Assembly: GCA_002434595.1 (NCBI GenBank)
Contig: DJKK01000309.1
Span: 1-10,619 of the forward strand
Direction of reading: 5' to 3'
DNA from: Alphaproteobacteria bacterium UBA6544
GTDB taxonomy: Bacteria > Pseudomonadota > Alphaproteobacteria > UBA8366
DNA length: 10,619 nucleotides
Shown here: piece after piece, positions 1 through 6,768 of the stretch
Layout of the letters: each line of letters opens with the position of its first letter
Numbering within the stretch: position 1 is the first letter of the stretch
The notes under the pieces: model-generated
The model's database searches: none
What the model was told of the DNA's origin: nothing
The model's input: the letters and a program-made list of their open reading frames with translations, nothing else
Translations under genes and position numbers: made by a program

Positions 1-466
1 TGCGGGCTGTGTCGCAGAATTGGCGGAACGATTTTATCTGCCCATTGAAGGTCCGCATAAGGAAGATCAGTTCTTGATCGATGGCCTAGAGGAATCGGGC
101 GAAAAATACGGCATCAATGCCCGTTCTTTCGTACCCGAACGTTGGCTCGATGGCCATGATATCGTGACCATAGGCGAGCAGACGCTGGGCGTCCGGCACT
201 GTCCCGGGCATACGCCGGGTCATGTCGTTTTCTATCATGAACCCTCCCAGCTCGCCGCTGTTGGTGATGTGTTATTTCAGGGATCGATCGGCAGGTCGGA
301 TTTTCCGCGCGGTAATTATGATCAGCTTGTGGAGTCAATCGTGACGCAGCTCTGGCCGCTCGGCGACGATGTGACATTCATTCCGGGACACGGGCCGATA
401 TCCACTTTAGGCCATGAACGAAAGACAAATCCCTTCGTCTCCGACCTCGCGCTTGGACGGGCTTAA
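1..466 (+). CDS. YcbL-type metallo-beta-lactamase-fold hydrolase (glyoxalase II-like), 5' end cut by the window edge
   Basis: The frame is already open at the first bases (codons from position 2) and ends at TAA 464-466. The 3' two-thirds of the gene are therefore present, and the N-terminal THxHxDH metal site lies outside. What is visible is the typical C-terminal half of a YcbL-like hydrolase: a CPGHTPGH segment with a metal-ligand His, VGDVLF with the bridging Asp, GRSDFPRG, and PGHGP with the last metal-ligand His, then the STLGHERKTNPF tail that marks the YcbL branch. Members are cytosolic binuclear-metal hydrolases related to hydroxyacylglutathione hydrolase and probably cleave thioesters; the true substrate here is unknown. 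A TTG at 20 could be mistaken for a start, but homology continues upstream of it. The gene lies 9 bp before the MFS gene and is probably co-transcribed with it. Confidence 0.9.
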   Translation, partial: AGCVAELAERFYLPIEGPHKEDQFLIDGLEESGEKYGINARSFVPERWLDGHDIVTIGEQTLGVRHCPGHTPGHVVFYHEPSQLAAVGDVLFQGSIGRSDFPRGNYDQLVESIVTQLWPLGDDVTFIPGHGPISTLGHERKTNPFVSDLALGRA

Positions 467-475
467 GGTTCGTCG

Positions 476-1714
476 GTGAGCTTGCCAGAGACCGGTGAAC
501 CGACTGTCCGGCAGCGCATCTTAATTCTCGTTCCGTTTGCGCTTTATCCAGTCATCGATTTCATATTCCGGATTGCGTACGGCTTGATCGCGCCGGATTT
601 AAGCGCGGAGTTCTCCCTCAACGCGGCGCAATTAGGTTTGATCTCCAGCGTTTTCTTTATTGCTTTCGGTCTATCGCAATTACCTCTTGGTTTGGCACTC
701 GACCGATTCGGCCCTCGGCGCACGACGTTGTTTCTCTTGGCTACGGCAATCGCCGGAGCTTTGCTATTTATTCATGCGGACGATGCGTCTGATTTGATCC
801 TTGGACGGGTCCTGTTAGGGATTGGCATGTCGGCCAGCCTCATCTCTGGGATAAAGGCAACGTCTCTGTGGTTGCCGGGCCGCTTGCCGATTGCCACGTC
901 GATCCTGGTGGGTTCGGCGGGCGTAGGTGGGATGATTGCAACTGTTCCTTTTGCGGAAGTACTCGCCGTGTACTTTTGGCGGGACGCCCTGCTCTTGTTG
1001 ACTGCCGCGGCCGGACTCCTGTTTGTCGTCGTGACATTTCTGGTGCCGAACGGTGGTGGTCAACGATCAGGTTCGCTGATGCGACAATTCACTGGTTTCG
1101 GGCCTATTTTTCGGTCAGGCGGCCTTTGGCGGTTTGCCCCGATCGCGATGGCAGGCGTCGGTGTTGGAAGTGCCTATCAGACGCTGTGGGCACCGCTTTG
1201 GCTACGCGATGTGGCGGATTTCTCACCGTTGGAGATCGCATGGACGATGCTCGGTATGCTCGGTGTCTATGCGCTTGGGAATTTTGTTTTCGGCGGGCTC
1301 GCGCAACGGTTCTTACAACGCGGGAAGTCGATCATGACAATCATTTTGACAGCGTTTCTGATGTTCATGGGATGCCAAATGGCCTTAGCGTTGGAGGTAA
1401 CGGAATGGGCCGTTCCTCTTTGGCTCTTCGCGTCGTTCACATCGGCCGGTGCCTATGCGATATATCCCGTAGTGACGGAGAACTTCCCATCCGAATACGC
1501 AGCGCGCGCCAGTTCGTCTCTCAATTTCCTCGTCTTTGCATCAGTATTCGCTGTGCAATGGTTTATCGGGGTGATCATTGACGGGTTCCCAAGTGCTCCG
1601 GGAGGTCGGTTCGCGGCGGAATCCTACCAATGGGCGATTGCAGCCGGTATCACTCTGCAATTGCTGGCGGTCGTCTGGTATTTACTGTCGTGCCGGATCA
1701 ACCGGAATCGATGA
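476..1714 (+). CDS. Major facilitator superfamily transporter, 412 aa
   Basis: This is a strongly hydrophobic protein with the length and rhythm of a 12-helix MFS carrier in the inner membrane. The loop between helices 2 and 3 (about residues 71-83) carries the MFS motif A pattern, seen as LGLALDRFGPRR. Around residues 105-160 there are Gly-rich helices (GRVLLGIGMSAS, GSAGVGGM), and a second hydrophobic half follows a central hydrophilic loop near residues 190-205. The start is a GTG at 476, preceded by AAGG about six bases upstream and only 9 bp after the hydrolase stop, so coupling is likely. MFS carriers of this kind usually move small organic anions by proton symport or antiport. Neighbouring CoA-transferase and decarboxylase genes suggest uptake of a carboxylate, but that is inference. 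The stop abuts the convergent CoA-transferase gene. Confidence 0.88.
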   Translation: MSLPETGEPTVRQRILILVPFALYPVIDFIFRIAYGLIAPDLSAEFSLNAAQLGLISSVFFIAFGLSQLPLGLALDRFGPRRTTLFLLATAIAGALLFIHADDASDLILGRVLLGIGMSASLISGIKATSLWLPGRLPIATSILVGSAGVGGMIATVPFAEVLAVYFWRDALLLLTAAAGLLFVVVTFLVPNGGGQRSGSLMRQFTGFGPIFRSGGLWRFAPIAMAGVGVGSAYQTLWAPLWLRDVADFSPLEIAWTMLGMLGVYALGNFVFGGLAQRFLQRGKSIMTIILTAFLMFMGCQMALALEVTEWAVPLWLFASFTSAGAYAIYPVVTENFPSEYAARASSSLNFLVFASVFAVQWFIGVIIDGFPSAPGGRFAAESYQWAIAAGITLQLLAVVWYLLSCRINRNR

Positions 1715-1715
1715 G

Positions 1716-2918
1716 TCAGGAGACAACCTTTTGTTCGCGCAACTCGGCGATGCCCGTCGAATCCAATTCGAGCACTTCACGTAGAATCTCGTCGGTGTGC
1801 TCACCGAGCAGTGGTGGCGGTTTGTCGTCAAGCGCAGGTCGATCGGACAGGCCAATCGGTGAGCGTAATGTCTTCAGGTCACCGGCTGTCGGATGCGCCA
1901 TGGTTTGCACCAGACCGGCCTCGAGCACTTCCGGGCTATTGAGGGCCTCGGGCAAACTGCGTACGGGTCCACAGGGAACGCCGGCGGCGCGCAGCTTTTC
2001 GACCCAATGGCCGCGCGGTTGCTCGGCGAAGACGGTCTCGAGGAGGGGCATGAAGATGTCGCGATGTTTGACCCGATCTCCCATGGCAGCGAATCTCGGA
2101 TCTTCTGCGAGGTCTGGGCGGTCGAGGGCTTTCACCACGAGGTTTTCGTATAGGCGCTGCGTCCCGCACGCGAGATAGAACAGGCCGCCGTCGCTTCCCG
2201 CGAAGGCGCCGACTGGCACGACCGTTGGAAAATTATTGCCCATGCGCGGCGGCGCTTCACCTGCAGTAAAATAATACTGCGCTGCGTTGCCGAGCACCGA
2301 AATTGCGCCGCCCATTAACGAGACGTCGATATGCCGGCCCTGTCCGGTCGCTTTCTGATCGGCGATCGCGGCACAGACGGCGGTAGAGGCGTAGAGGCTT
2401 GTAAAAAGATCGATGATCGATAGCGGATGGCGCATCGGAGAACCTTCAATCTCGCCGCACAGTGACATCAGGCCCATTTCCGCTTGAAACACGGGGTCGA
2501 GCCCGGGACGCTCCGACATCACACCCTCCTGTCCGTAGGCCGAGACGGAGCAATAGACGAGGCTGGGGTTGAGTTCGCGCAATGTATTGTAGCCGACTCC
2601 GAGACGTTTCGCGACACCGGGCCGGAAGTTCTCGACGAACACATCTGATTTTGCAGCGAGCTTCAGAACGAGGTCGCGTCCAGCGTCCGACTTCATGTCG
2701 ACCGCAATGCTTTTCTTGTTACGATTGAACGCGAGGTAAAAGTGTCCTTCTCCACCGACTTCCGGCGGTTTCATACGGCGTGAGTCGTCGCCGCTTTCCG
2801 GGACCTCGACCTTGATGATCTCTGCCCCGAGGTCTCCTAGCTGCATGGTGCAGTTTGGTCCAGCGATGATTCGTGAGAGATCAAGGACGCGAACGCCCTC
2901 CAATGGCAAATGTGGCAT
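1716..2918 (-). CDS. Family III CoA-transferase (CaiB/BaiF type), 400 aa
   Basis: Enzymes of this family move coenzyme A from one acyl-CoA to a free carboxylate in the cytosol. The protein opens with the typical GVRVLDLSRIIAGP segment, followed by LGDLGAEIIKVE, then FNRNKKSIAVD (about 64-74) and VFVENFRPG (93-101). GLDPVFQAEMGLM (139-151) precedes the expected catalytic aspartate, which I place at Asp170 in the SIIDL segment, matching the Asp169 position of formyl-CoA transferase. Length fits the family (about 400 aa). The frame is open far upstream, but ATG 2916-2918 has an AGGAAAG ribosome site and starts exactly where homology begins, so I reject the 600-codon version. The acid substrate is not predictable; the absence of an oxalyl-CoA decarboxylase argues against formyl-CoA:oxalate transfer. 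It converges with the MFS gene and diverges from the TTC38-like pseudogene. Confidence 0.92.
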   Translation of the reverse strand: MPHLPLEGVRVLDLSRIIAGPNCTMQLGDLGAEIIKVEVPESGDDSRRMKPPEVGGEGHFYLAFNRNKKSIAVDMKSDAGRDLVLKLAAKSDVFVENFRPGVAKRLGVGYNTLRELNPSLVYCSVSAYGQEGVMSERPGLDPVFQAEMGLMSLCGEIEGSPMRHPLSIIDLFTSLYASTAVCAAIADQKATGQGRHIDVSLMGGAISVLGNAAQYYFTAGEAPPRMGNNFPTVVPVGAFAGSDGGLFYLACGTQRLYENLVVKALDRPDLAEDPRFAAMGDRVKHRDIFMPLLETVFAEQPRGHWVEKLRAAGVPCGPVRSLPEALNSPEVLEAGLVQTMAHPTAGDLKTLRSPIGLSDRPALDDKPPPLLGEHTDEILREVLELDSTGIAELREQKVVS

Positions 2919-2949
2919 GATTTCTTTCCTGACGGCTTCCCGAAGTCCG

Positions 2950-2966
2950 CGAACCATGTATGTTCG
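2950..2966. promoter_or_regulatory. Inverted repeat between divergent genes, possible operator
   Basis: CGAAC and GTTCG arms separated by seven bases lie in the 96-bp gap between the divergent starts of the CoA-transferase (2918) and the TTC38-like pseudogene (3015). The position suits a regulator site acting on either promoter. The arms are only five bases and no regulator gene is in the window, so this is a weak candidate. Confidence 0.2.
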
Positions 2967-3014
2967 AGCGGCAGGCTGGAAAGCGGTCGGGAAAGAAGAT
3001 TCTGGGGAGGAAAT

Positions 3015-4376
3015 TTGGCAACCGATAAGCCTGGACTGGAATTCACCGCGTCTTTGCCTGAGACCGCGGATGCGTTCAATTCGGCAATGGACGACTAAAC
3101 GTTGTTCGCAGGAGAGCCGGTCGGCCGTTTGTTGGAAACAGCGGAAGTCGATCCCGATTTTGCGCTGGGTTATTGCCTCACAGGTTGCTCGCGCCGTTTT
3201 GGTGGTGTGGGACCGATTCATCCCCGCGTCAGTCTCGAACTGCTCGCGGCTCGGGCACGGCGGAGTCGCCTGTTGCCGAGCGAACAGGCTCATATTGACG
3301 CCTTTGAGACGGTGGCTGCCGGCGAATTCTCCAGAGCCGGTCGGATGTGGGACGACATCCTGGGGGATATCCCTACGATATGATGGCGACAAAATGCGCT
3401 CACGAATCTTATTTTCTGGTCGGTGAAGCGCGGCGATTGCAAAAATTGGCTCAGGACATCTTGCCGAAGTGGTCGGACAATATGCCCTATTACGGTTACC
3501 TCCTCGGCATGGGCGCATTCGGCCTCGAAGAAGCGGGCGAATACGCGGAAGCTGAAAAGATGGGCCGCCGCGCGGTCGAAATTGAGCCGCGCGATCGCTG
3601 GGCCGTTCATGCAGTGGCGCACTTCATGCAGATGCAGGGGCGCTGTAACGAGAATATCGAATGGCTGGAGAGCACGGTTGATGATTGGCGCGATGCAGTA
3701 TGGCTCAGCGGTCACCTCTGATGGCACCTTTGTCTGCCGCTTCTCGAGAAGGAACAATTTGATCGTGTCTGCGATATCTACGTTGCACGCATGGCGGCTT
3801 GCGACGAGGATATGGTGACGCGAATGATGGACTATGGCGTCTTGAGGAGTTCTACCTCGACGTTGGAGCCCGATGCGAACCTCTTGCGGATAAATGGCTG
3901 CGACACGTAGATGAGCACGCCATTGCCTCCACCGACGCTAATTTCGCGATGACTATGTCGGCGGCCGATCGACAGCGAACCTTGCGTCGTTTCAACCAAA
4001 GTCAGAATGCCTATGTCTAAGGGGAAGCAAGCACCAATGGCGAGATTATCGGACGTATCGGCCAGTCTCTTTGCGAAGGCGTAGGCGCTTACCGGGATGA
4101 GGAATTCGGTACCGCAGCGGATAATATTTTTCCCGTAATTGGCGGGACCTTGCGGATCGGCGGCAGCAATGCCCAGCGTGACGTGTTCCGACTAATGTTA
4201 ACCAATGCACTGCTGAAAGCTGGGCGCCACGCCGAGGCTCCGATTTTCTAAAGCCATTGGTCGGAAAAGTAGAGACGCCGAGCCTAATGCGCGAACTTGC
4301 CATGGCGTATGACGGGTTGGGCCGCGATGCGGAAGCTGAGGCTCTCAGAGCCGAAGTAGCGTCTGGCCTGAACTGA
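3015..4376 (+). pseudogene. Decayed TTC38-like tetratricopeptide repeat protein gene
   Basis: Joining four pieces in three frames gives a continuous match to the bacterial TTC38 family, about 440-460 residues, function unknown. The start is probably TTG 3015 behind GGGGAGG (reading MATDKPGLEF). TAA 3096-3098 interrupts frame 1. Homology continues (DPDFALGYCL, WDDILGDIP) to a lost base near 3372, where the next frame resumes as YDMMATKCAHESYFLVG. That piece holds the family hallmarks GMGAFGLEEAGEY, AEKMGRRAVEIEPRD and WAVHAVAHFMQMQGR. TGA 3719-3721 interrupts it just before WHLCLPLLE. A further shift near 3831 leads to LWRLEEFYLDVGARC, TAA 4018-4020 interrupts again, and GGSNAQRDVF (family GGSHAQRD) follows. 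A last shift near 4240 leads into a tail ending at TGA 4374-4376. Six lesions beside intact neighbours indicate genuine decay. Confidence 0.88.
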
Positions 4377-4761
4377 AGGCGATGAAAAGACTTAGAAAAT
4401 AACGCTTTCGCGGGTTAAGATTACGGTCCGTCAAATCGACAATGGTGCCGCGATAAGCAAAAGCTTTGGCAACATGGCGAATAACGATGACGATGGTAGT
4501 TGGTTCGCTCTCAAGGAGAGGTTGCCGGTCATGGCGGTGCTCGCAGCTCTCCTTGTGCTCGTTTTATGATGCTGGACCAGTCCGTTATCAATTTCAGATG
4601 CAGCCTCGTCGATTTCATCATCTTTGACTACAACCGCTGGGGCCAAGTCTGGGAAGCGAGCCGTGGCTAGCAGCGACAAACCCTGCTATTTCGCCTATTG
4701 ATCCCGGTCGGTTTCGACCGACTCTCATGCAAGGATGTGCGAGTACTGTCGAGGTGGTGCG
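4377..4761 (+). other. Gene-free gap with two tiny overlapping frames, possible membrane-protein remnant
   Basis: No intact gene is visible in these 385 bases. A 31-codon frame at 4474-4569 has an acidic start (MANNDDDGSW) and a hydrophobic end (VMAVLAALLVLVL), like the first helix of a membrane protein. It ends in an ATGA overlap with a second frame at 4566-4670 that reads DFIIFDYNRWGQVWEASRG. Past its TAG, that same frame stays open for a while and includes the hydrophobic LLFRLLIPVGF. Neither piece has a convincing ribosome site. They may be remnants of one membrane protein split by a frameshift; I cannot name a family. The gap also holds the pdxA2 leader with the hairpin at 4705-4720. Confidence 0.3.
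4705..4720 (+). promoter_or_regulatory. Perfect hairpin or operator-like palindrome upstream of pdxA2
   Basis: CGGTCG and CGACCG form a perfect six-base-pair inverted repeat around a GTTT loop, 41 bases before the chosen pdxA2 start. No T-tract follows, so it is not an intrinsic terminator. It could be an operator or a structured leader; no partner regulator is in the window. Confidence 0.3.
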
Positions 4762-5799
4762 ATGGCTGCGGCCCGTGAGGATAAACCGAAAGTCGGCTTG
4801 TTGATGGGAGACCCTTCTGGGATTGGACCGGAATTGGCGGCCAAGGTATTGGCGGATGCGCACGCAGATGATGCTGTGCAACTCGTGGTTATAGGCGACG
4901 AGCGAATTCTCCAGCGACACCTCAATGTATTGGGGCTCCGTCTGGACCTGCAGGTGTGTGAACGCCTATCGGATTTTGATTTTGGACAATCCGGAATTCC
5001 ATTTCTGCGGGCGCCTGTGACGGCGATCGACCTAGATGCTTTGCCGATCGGCACGGCCAACGAGATCGGGGGCCGCTATACAATGGAGGCCCTGTCGCTG
5101 GCACTCGATCTTGCGGCGGATCAAGAGATCGACGCCGTGGCCTATGCGCCGATGAACAAGAAGGCGATGAATTTGGCGGGGTGGAAATACCGGGACGGTA
5201 TCGACTTTTGTACCAGCCATCTTTCTCATGAGGGCACATTCTCGGAGTTGAACGTCCTTGAAGGCCTGTGGGTAGCGCGGGTGACATCTCATGTCCCGAT
5301 GAAGGACGTTTGGAAATTCCTGACGACCGAGCGCATCCACGCAATAATTCGCCTGCTTCACGGCTCGCTAGCGGCAAATGGCGTCCAAAACCCAAAGATA
5401 GCGGTCGCCGGGTACAATCCTCACTGCGGAGAAGGCGGGCTTTGCGGGACGGAAGAGGTGGACGCGATCATTCCGGCGATCGAACGGGCCAACCAAGACG
5501 GCATGAAGACGGAAGGACCGATTTCAGCTGATATTGTCTATGTCGAGGCGCGCGACAAAGGTTTCGACGGAATCGTCACGATGTATCACGACCAATGTCA
5601 GATCGCGAACAAGCTTTTGGAATTCGAGCGCGGTATCGCCATCCACGGCGGCTCACCGGTGCCGACCGTGACGACCGGGCACGGCACCGCCTACGACATC
5701 GTCGGTCAAGGGAAAGCAAATCCCATACCGCTAAAACGGGCCATAACTGTCGCGGGAAACATTGCCCGGAACAGCGGAATGTATGCGGCCCGAGGTTAG
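4762..5799 (+). CDS. pdxA2: PdxA2-type NAD-dependent dehydrogenase (4-hydroxythreonine-4-phosphate dehydrogenase family), 345 aa
   Basis: PdxA-family enzymes oxidise a hydroxyl next to a carboxylate, usually with loss of CO2, using NAD and a divalent metal in the cytosol. The start GLLMGDPSGIGPELAAKVL (residues 12-30) is a clear family signature. Three metal-ligand histidines are in place: His177 (TSHVP), His221 (NPHCGEGG) and His276 (MYHDQ), close to the E. coli PdxA positions. The late segment GGSPVPTVTTGHGTAYDIVG (about 296-315) resembles the PdxA2 branch rather than biosynthetic PdxA, so a catabolic role on a phosphorylated sugar acid such as phospho-D-threonate or phosphoerythronate is likely. 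Aromatic cis-diol dehydrogenases such as TphB also belong to this family, so a cyclic diol is an alternative. ATG 4762 follows GAGGTGG; an ATG at 4735 is possible but has a poor ribosome site. No DUF1537 kinase partner lies in the window. Confidence 0.88.
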   Translation: MAAAREDKPKVGLLMGDPSGIGPELAAKVLADAHADDAVQLVVIGDERILQRHLNVLGLRLDLQVCERLSDFDFGQSGIPFLRAPVTAIDLDALPIGTANEIGGRYTMEALSLALDLAADQEIDAVAYAPMNKKAMNLAGWKYRDGIDFCTSHLSHEGTFSELNVLEGLWVARVTSHVPMKDVWKFLTTERIHAIIRLLHGSLAANGVQNPKIAVAGYNPHCGEGGLCGTEEVDAIIPAIERANQDGMKTEGPISADIVYVEARDKGFDGIVTMYHDQCQIANKLLEFERGIAIHGGSPVPTVTTGHGTAYDIVGQGKANPIPLKRAITVAGNIARNSGMYAARG

Positions 5800-5816
5800 C
5801 CGCGGTGTCCGGCTAA
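5796..5816. terminator. Symmetric hairpin between convergent pdxA2 and SDR genes, containing both stop codons
   Basis: TTAGCCG (5796-5802) and CGGCTAA (5810-5816) pair perfectly over seven bases around a seven-base loop. The TAG of pdxA2 (5797-5799) sits in the left arm and the TAG of the SDR gene (5813-5815, minus strand) in the right arm. The position suits a two-way terminator for convergent genes, but neither side has a T-run, so efficiency may depend on other factors. Confidence 0.45.
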
Positions 5817-6601
5817 ACTTCTCCCGAAATACCGCCGCGAGTATTCCACCACGGCAGATCGCCGAACGATCTCAGGTCGATTTCATGGGTCCATGTTGAC
5901 CGGTGCTGCTGGGCTAGATGGAAGTAGGTTTCGGCGATCTTTTCCGGCAGCATCAGGCCGTCATGCTCCATGCCACGGGTTTCGCGCAGCTCCTGATAAC
6001 GTTCCGGGCCCAACATCTTGCCGAGTGTGTCGGGTGCGTCGACTGCGCCGTCGATAAGGATATGGGCGATATGGATTCCCTGAGGTCCGAGTTCTGCGTT
6101 GAGGGTCTGGCACAGCATGCGGCGTCCACCCATGGAGGCGGCGTGTGAGTGTTGTCCCCGGTTACCTCGAACCGCGGCGGTCGCCGATGTGACGAGCAGC
6201 GTACCATGTCCGCGGCCAACCATTAACGGGCACAACGCGGAAGCCAGTCGGAACAGGCCGAAAGTGGCAAGGCGCCAACCCATCTCAAACGTCTTATACG
6301 AAGTGGCCGACAGGCCACGATCGCCAACCTGTGAGCCGAGGTTGTAGACGGCGACTTCGATGGGGCCGATGTCGGCCTCGACCGCCGCTACCTGGTCCTC
6401 AATAGTGTCCGGCTCTATTGCATTGAGCAACACGCCGGTTGCCGATCCACCGTCCTTCTTGATGCTGGCGACGAGTTGGTCGAGACCTTCCTGTCCCGTG
6501 CGTCGGCACATTACGGAGTGATACCCCTCTCTTGCGAATTTTGCTCCGACCGTACCGCCTATTCCGGCACCGGCGCCGATTACGAAACAAACTGGTTTCA
6601 T
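5813..6601 (-). CDS. Atypical short-chain dehydrogenase/reductase family protein, 262 aa
   Basis: The N-terminus has the Rossmann dinucleotide motif of the SDR superfamily, VIGAGAGIGGTVGAKFAREG at residues 7-26, and the YNLGSQVG segment (86-93) occupies the usual NNAG position. Ser139 (LLVTS) fits the catalytic serine. The region where YxxxK should follow reads HSHAASMGGRR (151-161), with no tyrosine and no lysine; it is followed by a normal NAELGPQGIHIAHILIDGAVD stretch. The protein probably still binds NAD(P) but may use different chemistry or have lost reductase activity. Length is normal. ATG 6599-6601 has a GGAAGG site nine bases upstream; a frame extension to 6661 lacks SDR similarity and is rejected. 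The gene is convergent with pdxA2 and divergent from the TPP enzyme, so shared regulation with the latter is plausible. Confidence 0.87.
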   Translation of the reverse strand: MKPVCFVIGAGAGIGGTVGAKFAREGYHSVMCRRTGQEGLDQLVASIKKDGGSATGVLLNAIEPDTIEDQVAAVEADIGPIEVAVYNLGSQVGDRGLSATSYKTFEMGWRLATFGLFRLASALCPLMVGRGHGTLLVTSATAAVRGNRGQHSHAASMGGRRMLCQTLNAELGPQGIHIAHILIDGAVDAPDTLGKMLGPERYQELRETRGMEHDGLMLPEKIAETYFHLAQQHRSTWTHEIDLRSFGDLPWWNTRGGISGEV

Positions 6602-6687
6602 AGACTGACCCTTCCGATTTTTGAACGTCCTAGTATCGGAGACCGAAGACACTATTGCCACACCTGAACGACCATCGTGTTAGCTCT

Positions 6688-6704
6688 ATATCGATTTGCG
6701 ATAT
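6688..6704. promoter_or_regulatory. Inverted repeat in the SDR/TPP-enzyme divergent intergenic region, possible operator
   Basis: ATATCG and CGATAT arms flank a five-base centre (ATTTG), giving a perfect 6-5-6 repeat in the 167-bp gap between divergent starts at 6601 and 6769. A site here could control both genes. I found no convincing -35/-10 pair around it and no regulator gene nearby, so its role is inferred from symmetry and position only. Confidence 0.35.
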
Positions 6705-6714
6705 TAAACGGCAT

Positions 6715-6743
6715 CGCGCCACCTCACGCGCGGCGCGTTTTTT
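6715..6743 (+). terminator. Intrinsic terminator-like hairpin in the leader of the TPP-enzyme gene (possible attenuator)
   Basis: CGCGCC (6715-6720) and GGCGCG (6732-6737) form an all-GC six-base-pair stem with an 11-base loop, followed directly by six Ts (6738-6743). An alternative stem, ACGCG with CGCGT (6726-6730 and 6734-6738), shares the right-hand arm. The T-run is on the + strand side only. The upstream gene points away, so this element cannot end it; it sits 25 bases before the ATG of the downstream gene, as expected for premature termination control. Confidence 0.5.
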
Positions 6744-6768
6744 CGAGCTATACGAGAAAGGGCAATTC

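Noticed and set aside
868..1581. Long + strand frame of 237 codons inside the MFS gene
   Set aside because: It is Arg/Cys-rich with no hydrophobic pattern and lies wholly within a well-supported MFS frame; it is a shadow.
1630..2178. + strand frame of 182 codons opposite the CoA-transferase
   Set aside because: It is low-complexity Ser/Arg-rich, antisense to conserved CoA-transferase sequence, and overlaps the MFS end.
2919..3518. Upstream extension of the CoA-transferase frame by 200 codons
   Set aside because: The extension has no family similarity, lies antisense to the TTC38-like pseudogene, and a good ribosome site precedes ATG 2918.
4762..5799. Biosynthetic PdxA of vitamin B6 synthesis
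   Set aside because: The C-terminal substrate segment follows the PdxA2 branch and the context is catabolic, with no pdxJ or ksgA nearby.
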